DNA of 64,000 nt from Candidatus Lucifugimonas marina. GTDB lineage: Bacteria; Chloroflexota; Dehalococcoidia; Lucifugimonadales; Lucifugimonadaceae. Made by a program: the position numbers and the translations under genes. Positions 50,383 to 59,604 of the stretch are shown piece by piece. The notes beneath the pieces were generated by a model, which ran no database searches, was not told where the DNA came from, and saw nothing but the letters and a program-made list of their open reading frames with translations. Location of the stretch: contig CP046147.1 of NCBI GenBank assembly GCA_029593915.1, forward strand, positions 1,302,001-1,366,000. The letters are read 5' to 3'. The number at the start of each line of letters is the position of its first letter. The first letter of the stretch is position 1.

Positions 50383-52140
50383 ATGACATTGTCGAACTGG
50401 CGATCACGGGCGGGCACTACTTTTCAGACTGAAAAACGACCGGCATCAGGATCTAAAGCTGTGGTTGTGACGAATCATCCGTTAGGTTCTGCCGCCGGTT
50501 CTGAGATGCTTCTTGCTGGCGGTAACGCCATTGATGCCGCGATTGCTTCTCTATTCGCCCTGACTGTCGTTGAGCCGATGATGGTCGGCATATTTGGCGC
50601 AGGGCACATGAATGTTCGGCTCGCCAATGGCGAACACCATGTGATCGATGGCTATTCGACTGCACCTGCTGCCTGTACTGAAGACATGTACACGCCAGTA
50701 GCAGATTCAGGACCTGACTACTTGAAGTCAGAAGGTGACGCTAGTTCGATTGGGTATCTATCGATTGGTGTGCCGGGGAATTTGAAGGCATGGTGCGAGG
50801 CACTCGATGAGTGGGGCACTATGTCGCTGAGTGAGGTGATGGAACCAGCGATTCGTTTCGCTGCACGAGGGTTCAGGGCGAGTGAGTATCTGCACGAAAC
50901 CATCGTTCAGATGGAAACTGTAATTCGAAGATTCCCCGAAACAGCCGCTACATACATGCCGGGAGGGAAGCCCCTCCAACCGGGTGATCACGTCGATCGT
51001 TCCGACTACGCCCGAACGCTACGAGCGATTGCGGATAACGGTCCTGATCACTTGTACAACGGATCGCTCGGTGAGATCGTATGTGACTACCTGAGCCGAA
51101 ACGGCGGGATCATGACCACTCAAGATCTCGCAGGGTATAGAACTGTTCGTCGCGAACCGATCAAGGGCGAGTACCGAGGGTACGAACTATTTGGTCCGCC
51201 GCCGCCTTCAGCAGCAGGCGTGCACATAACCGAAATGCTCAATATTCTTGAAGAGTTCGATGTAGCTGATATGGGATTTGGAACAGCTGACTCGATTCAT
51301 TTACTTCTTGAAGTGATGAAGAAAGCTTTCGCTGATCGAAATCGATACACAGGCGATCCTGATTTTGTCGAAGTACCTGTCGATCGATTGATATCGAAGC
51401 ATTACGTCGAAGATTTCATCGACAGCATCGACCTCGAAACTGCGTCGCCTGAGATCAATCCGGGTTCAAATGAACCTGACCACACCACCCATATCACCGT
51501 CGCCGATTCTGATGGAAATGTTGTTTCGGCAACGCAGACCATCAACGAGTTGTTCGGTTCGAAGGTCACAGTGCCTGGGACTGGAATGCTGCTGAACAAC
51601 ACGCAGCAGATGTTTGATCCACATCCCGGAAAAGCGTTGTCTGTTCAGCCTGGAAAGCGCGTTACGAGCAGCATGTCGCCGATGATTGTCATGAAAGACG
51701 GTCAACCGGAGTTTGCAGTTGGATTGCCGGGTGGAGTAAGAATTTTTACTTCGGTATTACAGGCGATAGTGAACATCATCGATCACAGAATGAGTGCGCA
51801 GGAAGCTGTTGAAGCTCCTCGCGTTTGGACGCAAGGGCAAGATGCAGAGATTGAGATTGGCATCTCGGAATCTGTTCGATCAGCAGTGGCGGCGAAAGGT
51901 CATAGAGTGACGCCGGTGACTACGGTCGGCGGAGGGATGAACGTGGTGCGATTCGAGCCTGGAGGGGTCCTCTCTGGTGCCGCTTGCTGGCGCGCCGATG
52001 GGCATGCCGTGGGTGTTGGCGGTGGATACGCTCGTTCAGGCGTTCGATTCAAACCATCTGTCGGCGAGGACGAACCTGCGGAAAACATACCTGCATCGAC
52101 GGACTCTATTGAAGAAAAGAAAAACGGAGAACTCGCTTGA
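50383..52140 (+). CDS. Gamma-glutamyltransferase (GGT family)
   Basis: 585-residue Ntn-hydrolase precursor that autocleaves before a Thr. The nucleophile is at Thr368 in NEPDHTTHITVADSDG, which starts the small subunit; GNVVSATQTINELFGS and SSMSPMIVMKDGQ follow. The N-terminal LGSAAGSEMLLAGGNAIDAAIA pattern is typical. No signal peptide is visible, unlike secreted E. coli GGT, so it may be cytoplasmic. It could hydrolyse glutathione-like gamma-glutamyl compounds or a gamma-glutamyl amide. The start is ATG at 50383 with a weak ribosome-binding site. It overlaps thrC by four bases. Confidence 0.94.
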   Translation: MTLSNWRSRAGTTFQTEKRPASGSKAVVVTNHPLGSAAGSEMLLAGGNAIDAAIASLFALTVVEPMMVGIFGAGHMNVRLANGEHHVIDGYSTAPAACTEDMYTPVADSGPDYLKSEGDASSIGYLSIGVPGNLKAWCEALDEWGTMSLSEVMEPAIRFAARGFRASEYLHETIVQMETVIRRFPETAATYMPGGKPLQPGDHVDRSDYARTLRAIADNGPDHLYNGSLGEIVCDYLSRNGGIMTTQDLAGYRTVRREPIKGEYRGYELFGPPPPSAAGVHITEMLNILEEFDVADMGFGTADSIHLLLEVMKKAFADRNRYTGDPDFVEVPVDRLISKHYVEDFIDSIDLETASPEINPGSNEPDHTTHITVADSDGNVVSATQTINELFGSKVTVPGTGMLLNNTQQMFDPHPGKALSVQPGKRVTSSMSPMIVMKDGQPEFAVGLPGGVRIFTSVLQAIVNIIDHRMSAQEAVEAPRVWTQGQDAEIEIGISESVRSAVAAKGHRVTPVTTVGGGMNVVRFEPGGVLSGAACWRADGHAVGVGGGYARSGVRFKPSVGEDEPAENIPASTDSIEEKKNGELA

Positions 52141-53240
52141 ACGTCCCTAACCACAAACTACGCTGCCTCGACTGTTCATCGAAGCAGGAGCCATCGGTAA
52201 ACGATCTGTACTGTGCTGAATGTGGTGGATTGTTCGCTGTCGAGTATCTCAATACTCCAGACGGTGAGATGCCTCGACTACCGATGGATGATCCGTCGAC
52301 AGCGAATTCGCTGGGTGAAGGCGACACACCGCTCGTGTTTCTTGAGAAAACAGGAGAAGAACTGGGGCTTGGTTCGCTGTGGGCGAAACTTGAGTTCATG
52401 GCTCCAACAGGGTCGTTCAAAGATCGTGGATCAGCGATTTTGACGACTATTGGGCGGGATCTGGGCGTTACTGAGTTCATCGAAGACTCTTCTGGTAATG
52501 CCGGGGCATCGTTGTCTGCTTACGCTGCTGCGGCGGGTTTGAAGGCCCACGTTTTCGCTCCTGCCAGTGCTGCCAGTGGAAAACTTGATCAAATCCAGAT
52601 ATTCGGCGCTAGTTTGCACAAGGTAGAAGGTCCGCGGCAGGCCGCTACCGATGCAGCCGAAGATTTCGTCAAGGAGCGCGGACTTGTGTATATGTCGCAC
52701 AACCTGAGTCCGTATTTTTCTGAAGGGATGAAGGCTGCGAGCTACGAGATTGCCGAAGTTATAGATGATGGGATAGATCACGTCGTTCTGCCTGTTGGGA
52801 ATGGCTCGCTATTGATCGGGATGGTGCGTGGTTTTCAGGAATTGCGTGAGGCGGGGATCATCGAACGAATTCCAAAATTCCACGGTGTACAAGCTGAGGC
52901 GGTACGACCCGTGGTGGCTGCTTTGAATGGCGAAGACTGGTCGCATGACGATGTGCAGCCTACGAACGCCTCAGGGATTGCCGTTTCCAAACCGCCTCGA
53001 CTTGCCGAGATGGTGGAAGCAATAAAATCGACAGGCGGCAGCGGAGTAACTGTCTCAGAGGAATCCCTGACCGAATGGCAGGCTCGTCTAGCCGCTTCCG
53101 AGGGCATATTCGCTGAAATGACGTCAGCGGGTGCATTTGCTGGTCTTGTGAAACTGGTCGATTCAGGTGTGATCGCACACGATTCGAACGTCTGCGTGCC
53201 AATCACTGGTAGCGGACTTAAAGAACCTTTGAAGAAATGA
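52137..53240 (+). CDS. thrC: Threonine synthase
   Basis: PLP-dependent fold-type II lyase converting O-phosphohomoserine to threonine. The N-terminus has a zinc-ribbon-like pair (CLDC at 10-13, CAEC at 26-29), then GEGDTPLVFLEK and the PLP Lys95 in APTGSFKDRGSA. A Ser/Gly-rich DSSGNAGASL and PVGNGSLLIG follow. The length of 367 residues suits the shorter (archaeal-like) type. The start is UUG at 52137, overlapping the GGT stop (TTGA), with CGGAG seven bases upstream. The pairing with GGT is unusual; a related PLP lyase activity (for example serine or threonine dehydratase-like) is the main alternative. Confidence 0.9.
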   Translation: MNVPNHKLRCLDCSSKQEPSVNDLYCAECGGLFAVEYLNTPDGEMPRLPMDDPSTANSLGEGDTPLVFLEKTGEELGLGSLWAKLEFMAPTGSFKDRGSAILTTIGRDLGVTEFIEDSSGNAGASLSAYAAAAGLKAHVFAPASAASGKLDQIQIFGASLHKVEGPRQAATDAAEDFVKERGLVYMSHNLSPYFSEGMKAASYEIAEVIDDGIDHVVLPVGNGSLLIGMVRGFQELREAGIIERIPKFHGVQAEAVRPVVAALNGEDWSHDDVQPTNASGIAVSKPPRLAEMVEAIKSTGGSGVTVSEESLTEWQARLAASEGIFAEMTSAGAFAGLVKLVDSGVIAHDSNVCVPITGSGLKEPLKK

Positions 53241-53259
53241 TCTTCAGGGTTTCTACGGT

Positions 53260-54444
53260 CTAGCTGTTGGCTTGTGCGAATGCCTTCTCAAACCCGGTGA
53301 TTGCGCCTTCAATTACCCAATCTTGAACACAGTACGACGCTCGGAAGAATCCGGGAGTGCCGAATCCGACTCCGGGCACGACGAGCACGAGTTCTTTTTG
53401 AAGTTCAGCGACGAACTGTGTGTCATCTGGAATGGGCGTCTTGGGGAAGACATAAAAGGCGCCGTCAGGTTCGATGCAGTCGTAACCGATCTTAGTGAGG
53501 GCTCCGTAGAGCAGATCGCGCTTTTTGCGGTAGATATCGATGTCGACCGTAGCCCTCTGAATTCCTGCGACTACTCGTTGCATCAGGGCAGGGGCGTTTA
53601 CAAATCCGAGCGTGCGTAGCGAAAAGTTGAGGGCATCCAGAAGATCGGTCTTGCCCGGATCAGACGGATTCACAGCAATGTAACCAATGCGTTCGCCAGC
53701 AAGTCCGAGGTCTTTCGAGTGAGATGTTGCCACCATGGATCGAGGGTGGTGATCGAAGATGAACGGGTAGGGGGCATCGGTGTAGATGAGCTTGCGGTAC
53801 GGCTCGTCAGAGATCAGATAGATCTCGGTGCCGTATTTTTCTTCAGCCCGTTGTATTGCGGCTGAAATCGCAGCAATCGAGGATTCTGGATAGATAACGC
53901 CCGTCGGGTTGTTCGGTGAATTGATGATGACCGCTCGGGTTCGAGGTCCGATTGTTGCTTCGAGCGAGTCAATGTCAGGAAGCCAATTCTCGTCGCAAGA
54001 AGCGATCTTCGAAACGCCAGTCTGGTGTTCGACGTAGAACACGTACTCGGCAAAGAACGGTGCAATGAGAACCACTTCATCGTCTTTGTCTAGGATTGAT
54101 CTAAGGATCGTATTGATGGCACCTGCTGCACCGACTGTCATTAGGATTTCAGCTGCCGTGAACGGCGTACCCGACTCTTCTGCAAGAACCTCTGCAACAC
54201 TCGCTCTTACTTCCGGAAAACCTGCGTTTGGCATGTATCGGTGCGAGTTTGGAGTGTCTTCTTGCACTAGTCGGGTAATCTCGGCTTTGAACTCCGCGGG
54301 CGGCTCTAACAGAGGATTGCCGAGTGACAGGTCGAAAACGTTCTCTGGACCATGAATGCCTCGTAGTTCGATGCCTTCTTCAAACATCTTGCGAATCCAC
54401 GAGCTGTTCTTCATTTGTTCTCGAACTTTTCGAGAGATCGCCAT
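53260..54444 (-). CDS. PLP-dependent class I aminotransferase
   Basis: 394-residue fold-type I aminotransferase. The PLP Lys is in MVATSHSKDLGLAGERIGY; the cofactor pocket includes GAAGAINTILRSIL, NSPNNPTGVIYPESS and SDEPYRKLIY. The final Arg region reads FFRASYCVQDWVIEGA. It belongs to the aspartate/aromatic-type subgroup, with a variable substrate. The start is ATG at 54444 with AAGGAA six bases upstream. Convergent with thrC. Downstream of an RDD gene on the same strand. Confidence 0.93.
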   Translation of the reverse strand: MAISRKVREQMKNSSWIRKMFEEGIELRGIHGPENVFDLSLGNPLLEPPAEFKAEITRLVQEDTPNSHRYMPNAGFPEVRASVAEVLAEESGTPFTAAEILMTVGAAGAINTILRSILDKDDEVVLIAPFFAEYVFYVEHQTGVSKIASCDENWLPDIDSLEATIGPRTRAVIINSPNNPTGVIYPESSIAAISAAIQRAEEKYGTEIYLISDEPYRKLIYTDAPYPFIFDHHPRSMVATSHSKDLGLAGERIGYIAVNPSDPGKTDLLDALNFSLRTLGFVNAPALMQRVVAGIQRATVDIDIYRKKRDLLYGALTKIGYDCIEPDGAFYVFPKTPIPDDTQFVAELQKELVLVVPGVGFGTPGFFRASYCVQDWVIEGAITGFEKAFAQANS

Positions 54445-54508
54445 TCGGGGTTCCTTGTCTGGGTTCAGGGCAGGGCAGGATTGAGTTTATTGAAAACCGA
54501 CGACGAAT

Positions 54509-55168
54509 TTACTTCGATTTGTCGTTCTCGTCACTATCTGAATCAGCTTCTTCTTTGTCGGCGTTCTTAGAATCGACTTCGTCATCATTCTTCTTTCCAA
54601 GCTTGAAGAAATCTTTCATGAACTGAGGGCCGCCTGAGTATGGATTCTCTACGACGTAGGTGCCGGCGATTTTGTCGTGCCAACCTTGTCGTTGCGGATC
54701 GAAGATCAACCAGAAGATGCCAATTCCTGCCGCAAGATAAGAAACTAATTTACCGATCATTTCTCGTGGAATTGCAGCAGGTCCGGGGGTATATCCCTCC
54801 GAATCGACAACGACAATTCCGGCGACCCACTTACCTGGAGTTCTGCCCCAGAGAATCGTTGGAATGATGAAGTAGCCGAGCAGGAAAATCAGATTCGGTG
54901 CCACAGACTCATTACTAAAAATCCGACCACCAGACTGAGGGGCGACACCATAGATGATCATCATCAACAGACCCAGGTCGATTGTGAAGGCGTACAACCG
55001 TGAAAACGGGCGTGCGTAGTTCATCGGGTATTTGACGACCCCCTCGGGCTTCTCAAGCGGCTTCTTTTTGTTCTCTTTTTTATCGGCTTTCGACTGCTTT
55101 TCGGCTTTGTAGCGAGAAGCGGAAGCACGCTGTCGTGGGTTGCGTCGTTTTTTTGTTCCTGAAGGCAT
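54509..55168 (-). CDS. RDD family membrane protein
   Basis: 219 residues. A Lys/Arg-rich N-terminus (about 1-45) precedes a membrane domain beginning YARPFSRLYAFTIDLGLLMMII, where the RDD-type Arg and Asp are seen. About three helices follow, including LIFLLGYFIIPTILWGRTPGKW (with the GRTPGK motif) and LVSYLAAGIGIFWLIF. The C-terminus is acidic and Ser/Asp/Glu-rich (DSDSDENDK). Members are often transporters or ion exchangers of unknown substrate. The start is ATG at 55168. Confidence 0.88.
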   Translation of the reverse strand: MPSGTKKRRNPRQRASASRYKAEKQSKADKKENKKKPLEKPEGVVKYPMNYARPFSRLYAFTIDLGLLMMIIYGVAPQSGGRIFSNESVAPNLIFLLGYFIIPTILWGRTPGKWVAGIVVVDSEGYTPGPAAIPREMIGKLVSYLAAGIGIFWLIFDPQRQGWHDKIAGTYVVENPYSGGPQFMKDFFKLGKKNDDEVDSKNADKEEADSDSDENDKSK

Positions 55169-55316
55169 ATATCTTCAATATTACGGCTGAACGACTTCCA
55201 CGGCACTACAAACTAGATTTAGAATCGCCGCCAGTTTCGATTATTAGCTGTGTTTTGTGCTCTTTACCGGCTCCCGGCAGATTGAGACCTGATAAATGGC
55301 ACATAGGAGTTTTCAT

Positions 55317-56090
55317 ATGGCAGGTAGGCTCGAAGGCAAAATTGCGCACATCACAGGTGGTGGGTCAGGTCTTGGCGATGCCATGGCTCATTTGTTTGCT
55401 TCAGAAGGAGCCAGAATCGCAATATCTGATCTGAAGTTGGATGTTGCTGAGCGAGTAGCAAAATCTGTTGTGAATGCAGGCGGAGATGCAATCGCCCTCG
55501 CTGGAGATGTTTCGAAGCGTGAGGACTGCGAGCGAATGATCGCCGAGACCATTGGTCAGTTGGGCGGAATCGATGTACTGGTGAACAGCGCTGGTGTAAC
55601 TCCTCGATACGCACCTAAAGATTGGGACTTCGAGCAAACTTGGGACTGGGTAGTGAGCATCAATCTCAAGGGATCGATGATGATGTCTCGATTTGCGGTC
55701 GACCACATGAAGACGCAAAACTCGGGTTCGATCGTGAATCTGGCTTCGATCATCGGGCTGGTGGGTTATGCACAGGGCATCAGTGATGGGTTCAACCCGT
55801 ACCCGCACACCAAAGGCGGAGTAGTGCAGATGACTCGAGATATGAGCATTGCACTTGCCAAGCAGGGGATTCGCGTTAATTCACTTTGCCCCGGATTTAC
55901 TTACACTCCGCTCGTAACGACTCTTGTCGAAGACGCCGATATGCACGAACGTTTGAAGTCGCTACACCCGATGGGCCGGCTTGGTGATCCAAAAGAAATC
56001 GCCAACGCTGCGCTGTTCCTCGCTTCAGACGAAGCGTCATTCATCACAGGTGTGAACTTGCCGGTCGATGGCGGATACACGGCCCAGTAG
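55317..56090 (+). CDS. SDR family oxidoreductase
   Basis: About 257 residues of classical SDR. TGGGSGLG binds the coenzyme; NSAG, a Ser in NLASIIG and YPHTK (Tyr-x3-Lys) form the active site. It ends TGVNLPVDGGYTAQ. The start is ATG at 55317 with GGAG seven bases upstream; the earlier ATG at 55296 would place that site inside the gene. The intact catalytic residues distinguish it from the SDR at 37677. Likely substrates are secondary alcohols or keto acids; none can be named. Convergent with a 2-hydroxyacid dehydrogenase. Confidence 0.93.
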   Translation: MAGRLEGKIAHITGGGSGLGDAMAHLFASEGARIAISDLKLDVAERVAKSVVNAGGDAIALAGDVSKREDCERMIAETIGQLGGIDVLVNSAGVTPRYAPKDWDFEQTWDWVVSINLKGSMMMSRFAVDHMKTQNSGSIVNLASIIGLVGYAQGISDGFNPYPHTKGGVVQMTRDMSIALAKQGIRVNSLCPGFTYTPLVTTLVEDADMHERLKSLHPMGRLGDPKEIANAALFLASDEASFITGVNLPVDGGYTAQ

Positions 56091-56112
56091 AGGCAATGTG
56101 CGTTTGGGCAAT

Positions 56113-57102
56113 CTAGAAGATCGAAGCTGGATCAACGACCGAAAGCATCTTTCGGCCTTCGACAGCACGTTCCAAGTTTGAAAGAGCGAACACCACAGCG
56201 CGTTCGTTACCTTCGCCGGTTCCGCCAGCCCAATGCGGTGTGACAATTGCAGTTGGCATGTGGAGCAGTGGGTTGTTTGGATCGGTCGGTTCTTCTTCGA
56301 GAACATCGAGACCCGCGCCGGCAATTTCTCCATCTTGGAGAGCCTTTATCAGGTCTGCCTCGTTGTGAACGGGTCCGCGGCATGTGTTGACGAAGATCGC
56401 AGTCTTTTTCATCAGCCCGAATTCGCGAGCACCCATGAGTCCGCGAGTTGAGCTGTTCAGCGGAACGTGAACAGTGACGATGTCGCTCACTCGCAAGAGA
56501 TGATCAAGTTCGACAGCCTGTGCTCCAAGTTCCTGATCTCGGCCGGGCATAAGCTCAACTGTGTCGTGATAAAGAACTTCACAGTCGAAGCCTGACAGTC
56601 GACGTGCTACTTGCCTGCCAATGTTTCCGAATCCGATAATTCCAACGGTCTTGCCGTTGATTTCAGTTCGGACCGGAAGTTGGTCGACCCCATCTCGCCA
56701 CTTGCCGTCTCGAGTGTTGTCCCACGATTCCATCATTCGGCGGTAAACGCTCAACATCAGCGTCATGGCGTGTTCTGATACCGAAATGGCGTTTGAGCCG
56801 CCATTGTTCGCAACTGCAATCCCGAGCTTGCTGAGTCCGACCACATCTACTGAGTCGTAGCCAGCAGTGAGCAACTGTACGAGCTTGAGTTTCGGGAGAT
56901 GCTCGGCGACTTCCAGAGGAACAGTCGCCAGCCACGGAACCGCAGCATCGGCATCTTTCAGCGCTTCGATCAATTCGCCCGGTGAACTTGTGGGATCGGC
57001 CACGACAACGTTTACGCCTTCTGGAGCATGTTCGTTGAGAAGATCCCAGCGTCGTTTGTGTTCAGCTGTGGATAGATTTGCAAGAAAGGCGATTGTTGGC
57101 AT
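56113..57102 (-). CDS. D-isomer-specific 2-hydroxyacid dehydrogenase
   Basis: 329-residue NAD(P)H-dependent reductase of 2-keto acids. The coenzyme domain shows GIIGFGNIGRQVARRL. The catalytic Arg is in NTCRGPVHNE, the Glu in LEEEPTDP and the His in TPHWAGGTGE. The N-terminal domain carries LVQLLTAGYDSVD. Members reduce glyoxylate, hydroxypyruvate or phosphoglycerate; the lack of an ACT domain and the short length exclude long PGDH. The start is ATG at 57102. It may complement the glycolate/glyoxylate enzymes in the 40-47 kb region, but it is not in the same operon. Confidence 0.93.
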   Translation of the reverse strand: MPTIAFLANLSTAEHKRRWDLLNEHAPEGVNVVVADPTSSPGELIEALKDADAAVPWLATVPLEVAEHLPKLKLVQLLTAGYDSVDVVGLSKLGIAVANNGGSNAISVSEHAMTLMLSVYRRMMESWDNTRDGKWRDGVDQLPVRTEINGKTVGIIGFGNIGRQVARRLSGFDCEVLYHDTVELMPGRDQELGAQAVELDHLLRVSDIVTVHVPLNSSTRGLMGAREFGLMKKTAIFVNTCRGPVHNEADLIKALQDGEIAGAGLDVLEEEPTDPNNPLLHMPTAIVTPHWAGGTGEGNERAVVFALSNLERAVEGRKMLSVVDPASIF

Positions 57103-57196
57103 TTGAGATTGAACCTGAGTGATTGGCTATGAGTGTGTCGGCGAAGCCGAGGGGCAGTTTACCGAGGGAATGTGCAAGTTGGTAGAACGTATCGAG

Positions 57197-58474
57197 CTAA
57201 ACGGGGCGTGCTACTCGATTTCCTGCCTTGAAGACGTCTTTTACATCCCATAAGGCATTCAGGTCGGCGACAGGATCACCGCCAACTACCAAAACATCTC
57301 CCGGTCGGTTTACCGCTAGTGTTCCTGCTTGATCGCCAACTGCGATCGACTCTGCCGCGTGGCTAAGCCCGGTTACCAGTGCTTCGGTGTTTGTTAGCCC
57401 TGCCTGAGTCAGGGCAACCATTTCTTTTACGAATTCACCAGGTGGATATGCTCCCCACGGCGAGTCGCTACCAGCAATCATTCGCACGCCCATCTTGACC
57501 AATTTGTTCACCGATTCAACTCTGGTTTCGAGTGATCGTTTTGTTGAATCAATGCTGGCCTGTTCTTCTTTAGTTAGCCAGCCACGTTCGTAACCAATAC
57601 GTTCAGTGAGATCGATTCCCGCTTGAACAACGTGGAGGGTTGGATTCACCCACGCTTTGGCAGCGGCAAGTTGCTCGGCGAGTGGCTCGTTGAACTTGTA
57701 CATACCGGTTTCGTCTTCGAACACGCAGTGAATGATCATGTCGACACCCGCATCAAGTGCATTCTTGATGCCCTGCATCGACGCACAGTGCGCTGCTGTG
57801 AGTTTTCCGAACCGGTGAGCCTCATCGACTATGACTGTCATCTCTTCGAGGGTGTACGACGGTAGGAGTGGGTTCGATGACCACGTGGAACCGCCCGTCG
57901 CCATGATCTTGATGAAGTCAGCACCTTCTTTGACCAATTTTCGGACTTCCGCCCGTACGCCTTCGACGCCATCTGCTTCTGACCCGCAGTACCAGAAGTG
58001 TCCGCCAGTGATGGTGATAGGTCGTCCCGAGATCACCATATCGGGACCTTCTGACAGTCCCATGTTGATTCCGTCTTTGAGAGAGAAACCAACTTTGTTT
58101 TTGGCTCCGTTTTCCCGAGCGGTTGTTACTCCGGCGTGAAGGAAAGTTCTTGCATTCTGGAGGGCACGCATCAGCAGGATGTCGTCCTGTTCGGCACCTG
58201 TGATGTCGCCGTGGGTGCCGTCGCCGGGCGCCATCATGTGGGTGTGACCGTCGACTAAGCCCGGGAGAATCGTGGAATCGCCGTAATCCTTCACCGTGAG
58301 ATTTGAACCGTCTGGGGCGGAAATCTCGCCAACAGGTCCCATTGCCGCAATTTTGCCGTCGTTGAGCAGTAGGGCTTGGCCAGTAGCGGGAGCTGTTCCA
58401 GTGCCGTCGAAGATTCGCGCCGCTTTGATTAGGGTGTAATCGTTAGGCTGTGGCGATGATGACTCTGATGACAA
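57197..58474 (-). CDS. Metal-dependent amidohydrolase (imidazolonepropionase/prolidase-like)
   Basis: 425-residue amidohydrolase-superfamily protein. Metal ligands are seen as HTHM in LPGLVDGHTHM, a Lys in FIKIMATGG, His in TAAHCASMQG and IIHCVFEDE, and Asp in AGSDSPWG. The N-terminal beta-sandwich (AARIFDGTGTAPATGQ) and C-terminal NRPGDVLVVGGDPVADL complete the usual TRZ/imidazolonepropionase-like layout. The start is UUG at 58474, with GGAG seven bases upstream. Substrate could be a cyclic amide, dipeptide or lactone. Confidence 0.92.
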   Translation of the reverse strand: MSSESSSPQPNDYTLIKAARIFDGTGTAPATGQALLLNDGKIAAMGPVGEISAPDGSNLTVKDYGDSTILPGLVDGHTHMMAPGDGTHGDITGAEQDDILLMRALQNARTFLHAGVTTARENGAKNKVGFSLKDGINMGLSEGPDMVISGRPITITGGHFWYCGSEADGVEGVRAEVRKLVKEGADFIKIMATGGSTWSSNPLLPSYTLEEMTVIVDEAHRFGKLTAAHCASMQGIKNALDAGVDMIIHCVFEDETGMYKFNEPLAEQLAAAKAWVNPTLHVVQAGIDLTERIGYERGWLTKEEQASIDSTKRSLETRVESVNKLVKMGVRMIAGSDSPWGAYPPGEFVKEMVALTQAGLTNTEALVTGLSHAAESIAVGDQAGTLAVNRPGDVLVVGGDPVADLNALWDVKDVFKAGNRVARPV

Positions 58475-58570
58475 TGGTTCTCTCCATGAAAACGCTTAGG
58501 ACGTGTTTGTACGCCAAAGTTGTCTCACAACGAACGAATTGATGCAATCAGTTCAAGCGGTGTGTGGGCG

Positions 58571-59185
58571 CTAAATGATGCCGAGATCGATCAGTGACTG
58601 TTCTAGATTCTGCTGAGAGACAAACTGATGACCGATCATGCCAGCGGCACGCGCTGCCTCGATGTTGATCGCTAGATCGTCGATGAAGAGAATTTTCTCG
58701 GGCGCTATCTGAGATTGATCTAGAAGTGCCTGGTAGAAAACCGGGTTCGGCTTCATCGAATCGACTTCATACGAGACTATGACCGGGTTGAGTAATTCGG
58801 AGAACGGGAGAAATCGCTTGGCAAAATTCCAATGCGGTTCGCTAGTGTTAGATACGAGCGCGATTCTGTAGTTCTCGGCAATCTTCTCCACAAGAGGGAA
58901 CATCTCTTCATAAGGGATCAGCACACTGTCGTAGAGAGCGGTGAACTCCTCTACAGAGATGTCGATACCAAGTGCTGCGATTGATCGTTCGGCGTGTTCG
59001 TCGAAGCTCATCGTCGCTGTTTCGAATAGAGCTTTTCGAGCCTTACCAAAGACGATGTTGTGAACTTGATCCGGTGTTCGACCAGATAACTTTGACAGTT
59101 TGATTGATACCGTTTTTTCGTCGACGTCGGTTAGTACGTTCCCAAGATCGAACGCTACTAGTTCGATGGGCGATTTTTGACTCAA
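58571..59185 (-). CDS. HAD-superfamily phosphatase-like hydrolase (subfamily IA)
   Basis: 204-residue haloacid dehalogenase fold. The first motif is VAFDLGNVLTDVD, giving a nucleophilic Asp; motif II is VSNTSEP, motif III Lys lies in SMKPNPVFYQ and motif IV in FIDDLAINIEAA. Resembles YihX/glucose-1-phosphatase-like enzymes. The start is UUG at 59185, two bases after the stop of the upstream anchored protein. It is the last gene of the minus-strand transporter operon. Whether it acts with that transporter is unknown. Confidence 0.9.
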   Translation of the reverse strand: MSQKSPIELVAFDLGNVLTDVDEKTVSIKLSKLSGRTPDQVHNIVFGKARKALFETATMSFDEHAERSIAALGIDISVEEFTALYDSVLIPYEEMFPLVEKIAENYRIALVSNTSEPHWNFAKRFLPFSELLNPVIVSYEVDSMKPNPVFYQALLDQSQIAPEKILFIDDLAINIEAARAAGMIGHQFVSQQNLEQSLIDLGII

Positions 59186-59187
59186 TG

Positions 59188-59583
59188 TTATTTGCCTGAT
59201 TCCGCATAACTAGATTCGGCGTTGGCTACCAATTCTTGGAGCTCTGCTGTAGTCGCACCATCTGGAGCGCTAACGCCCATTTTCTGTAATACCGCACGAA
59301 GATATTCGGGATCATCAGATTTAGATCCACCAGTCTTAATTTGGTCGAAAGCTTCAGGATTCAAGATGGCTTCGGCTTTTTCTGGGAATATCTCAGCGAG
59401 TTCTTCATCGGGCAGAGCTTTGAGAACGTCGATGGGGAGGTCTTTTCGTGGATCACCCTCGGCGTCGTTAATCTTTGCGCTCGAATCAGTTGAGTCACCC
59501 GACGACTGCGAATTCTGCAATACAGCGAAGCCCACACCGAATATGATTCCAACCGCGACTGCCAACGCCACTGCGATTTTCAA
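59188..59583 (-). CDS. Small membrane-anchored protein of unknown function
   Basis: 131 residues. A hydrophobic N-terminal helix (AVALAVAVGIIFGVGFAVL) is followed by a Ser/Asp-rich linker and acidic helices, such as LPIDVLKALPDEELAEIFPEKAE. It probably faces outside, anchored by the uncleaved helix. The start is UUG at 59583. It lies 21 bases downstream of the ABC permease and two bases before the HAD gene, so probably part of that operon. No family recognised; it might be a transporter accessory protein. Confidence 0.75.
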   Translation of the reverse strand: MKIAVALAVAVGIIFGVGFAVLQNSQSSGDSTDSSAKINDAEGDPRKDLPIDVLKALPDEELAEIFPEKAEAILNPEAFDQIKTGGSKSDDPEYLRAVLQKMGVSAPDGATTAELQELVANAESSYAESGK

Positions 59584-59604
59584 GGTTGCTGGTCCTAATG
59601 CGAA

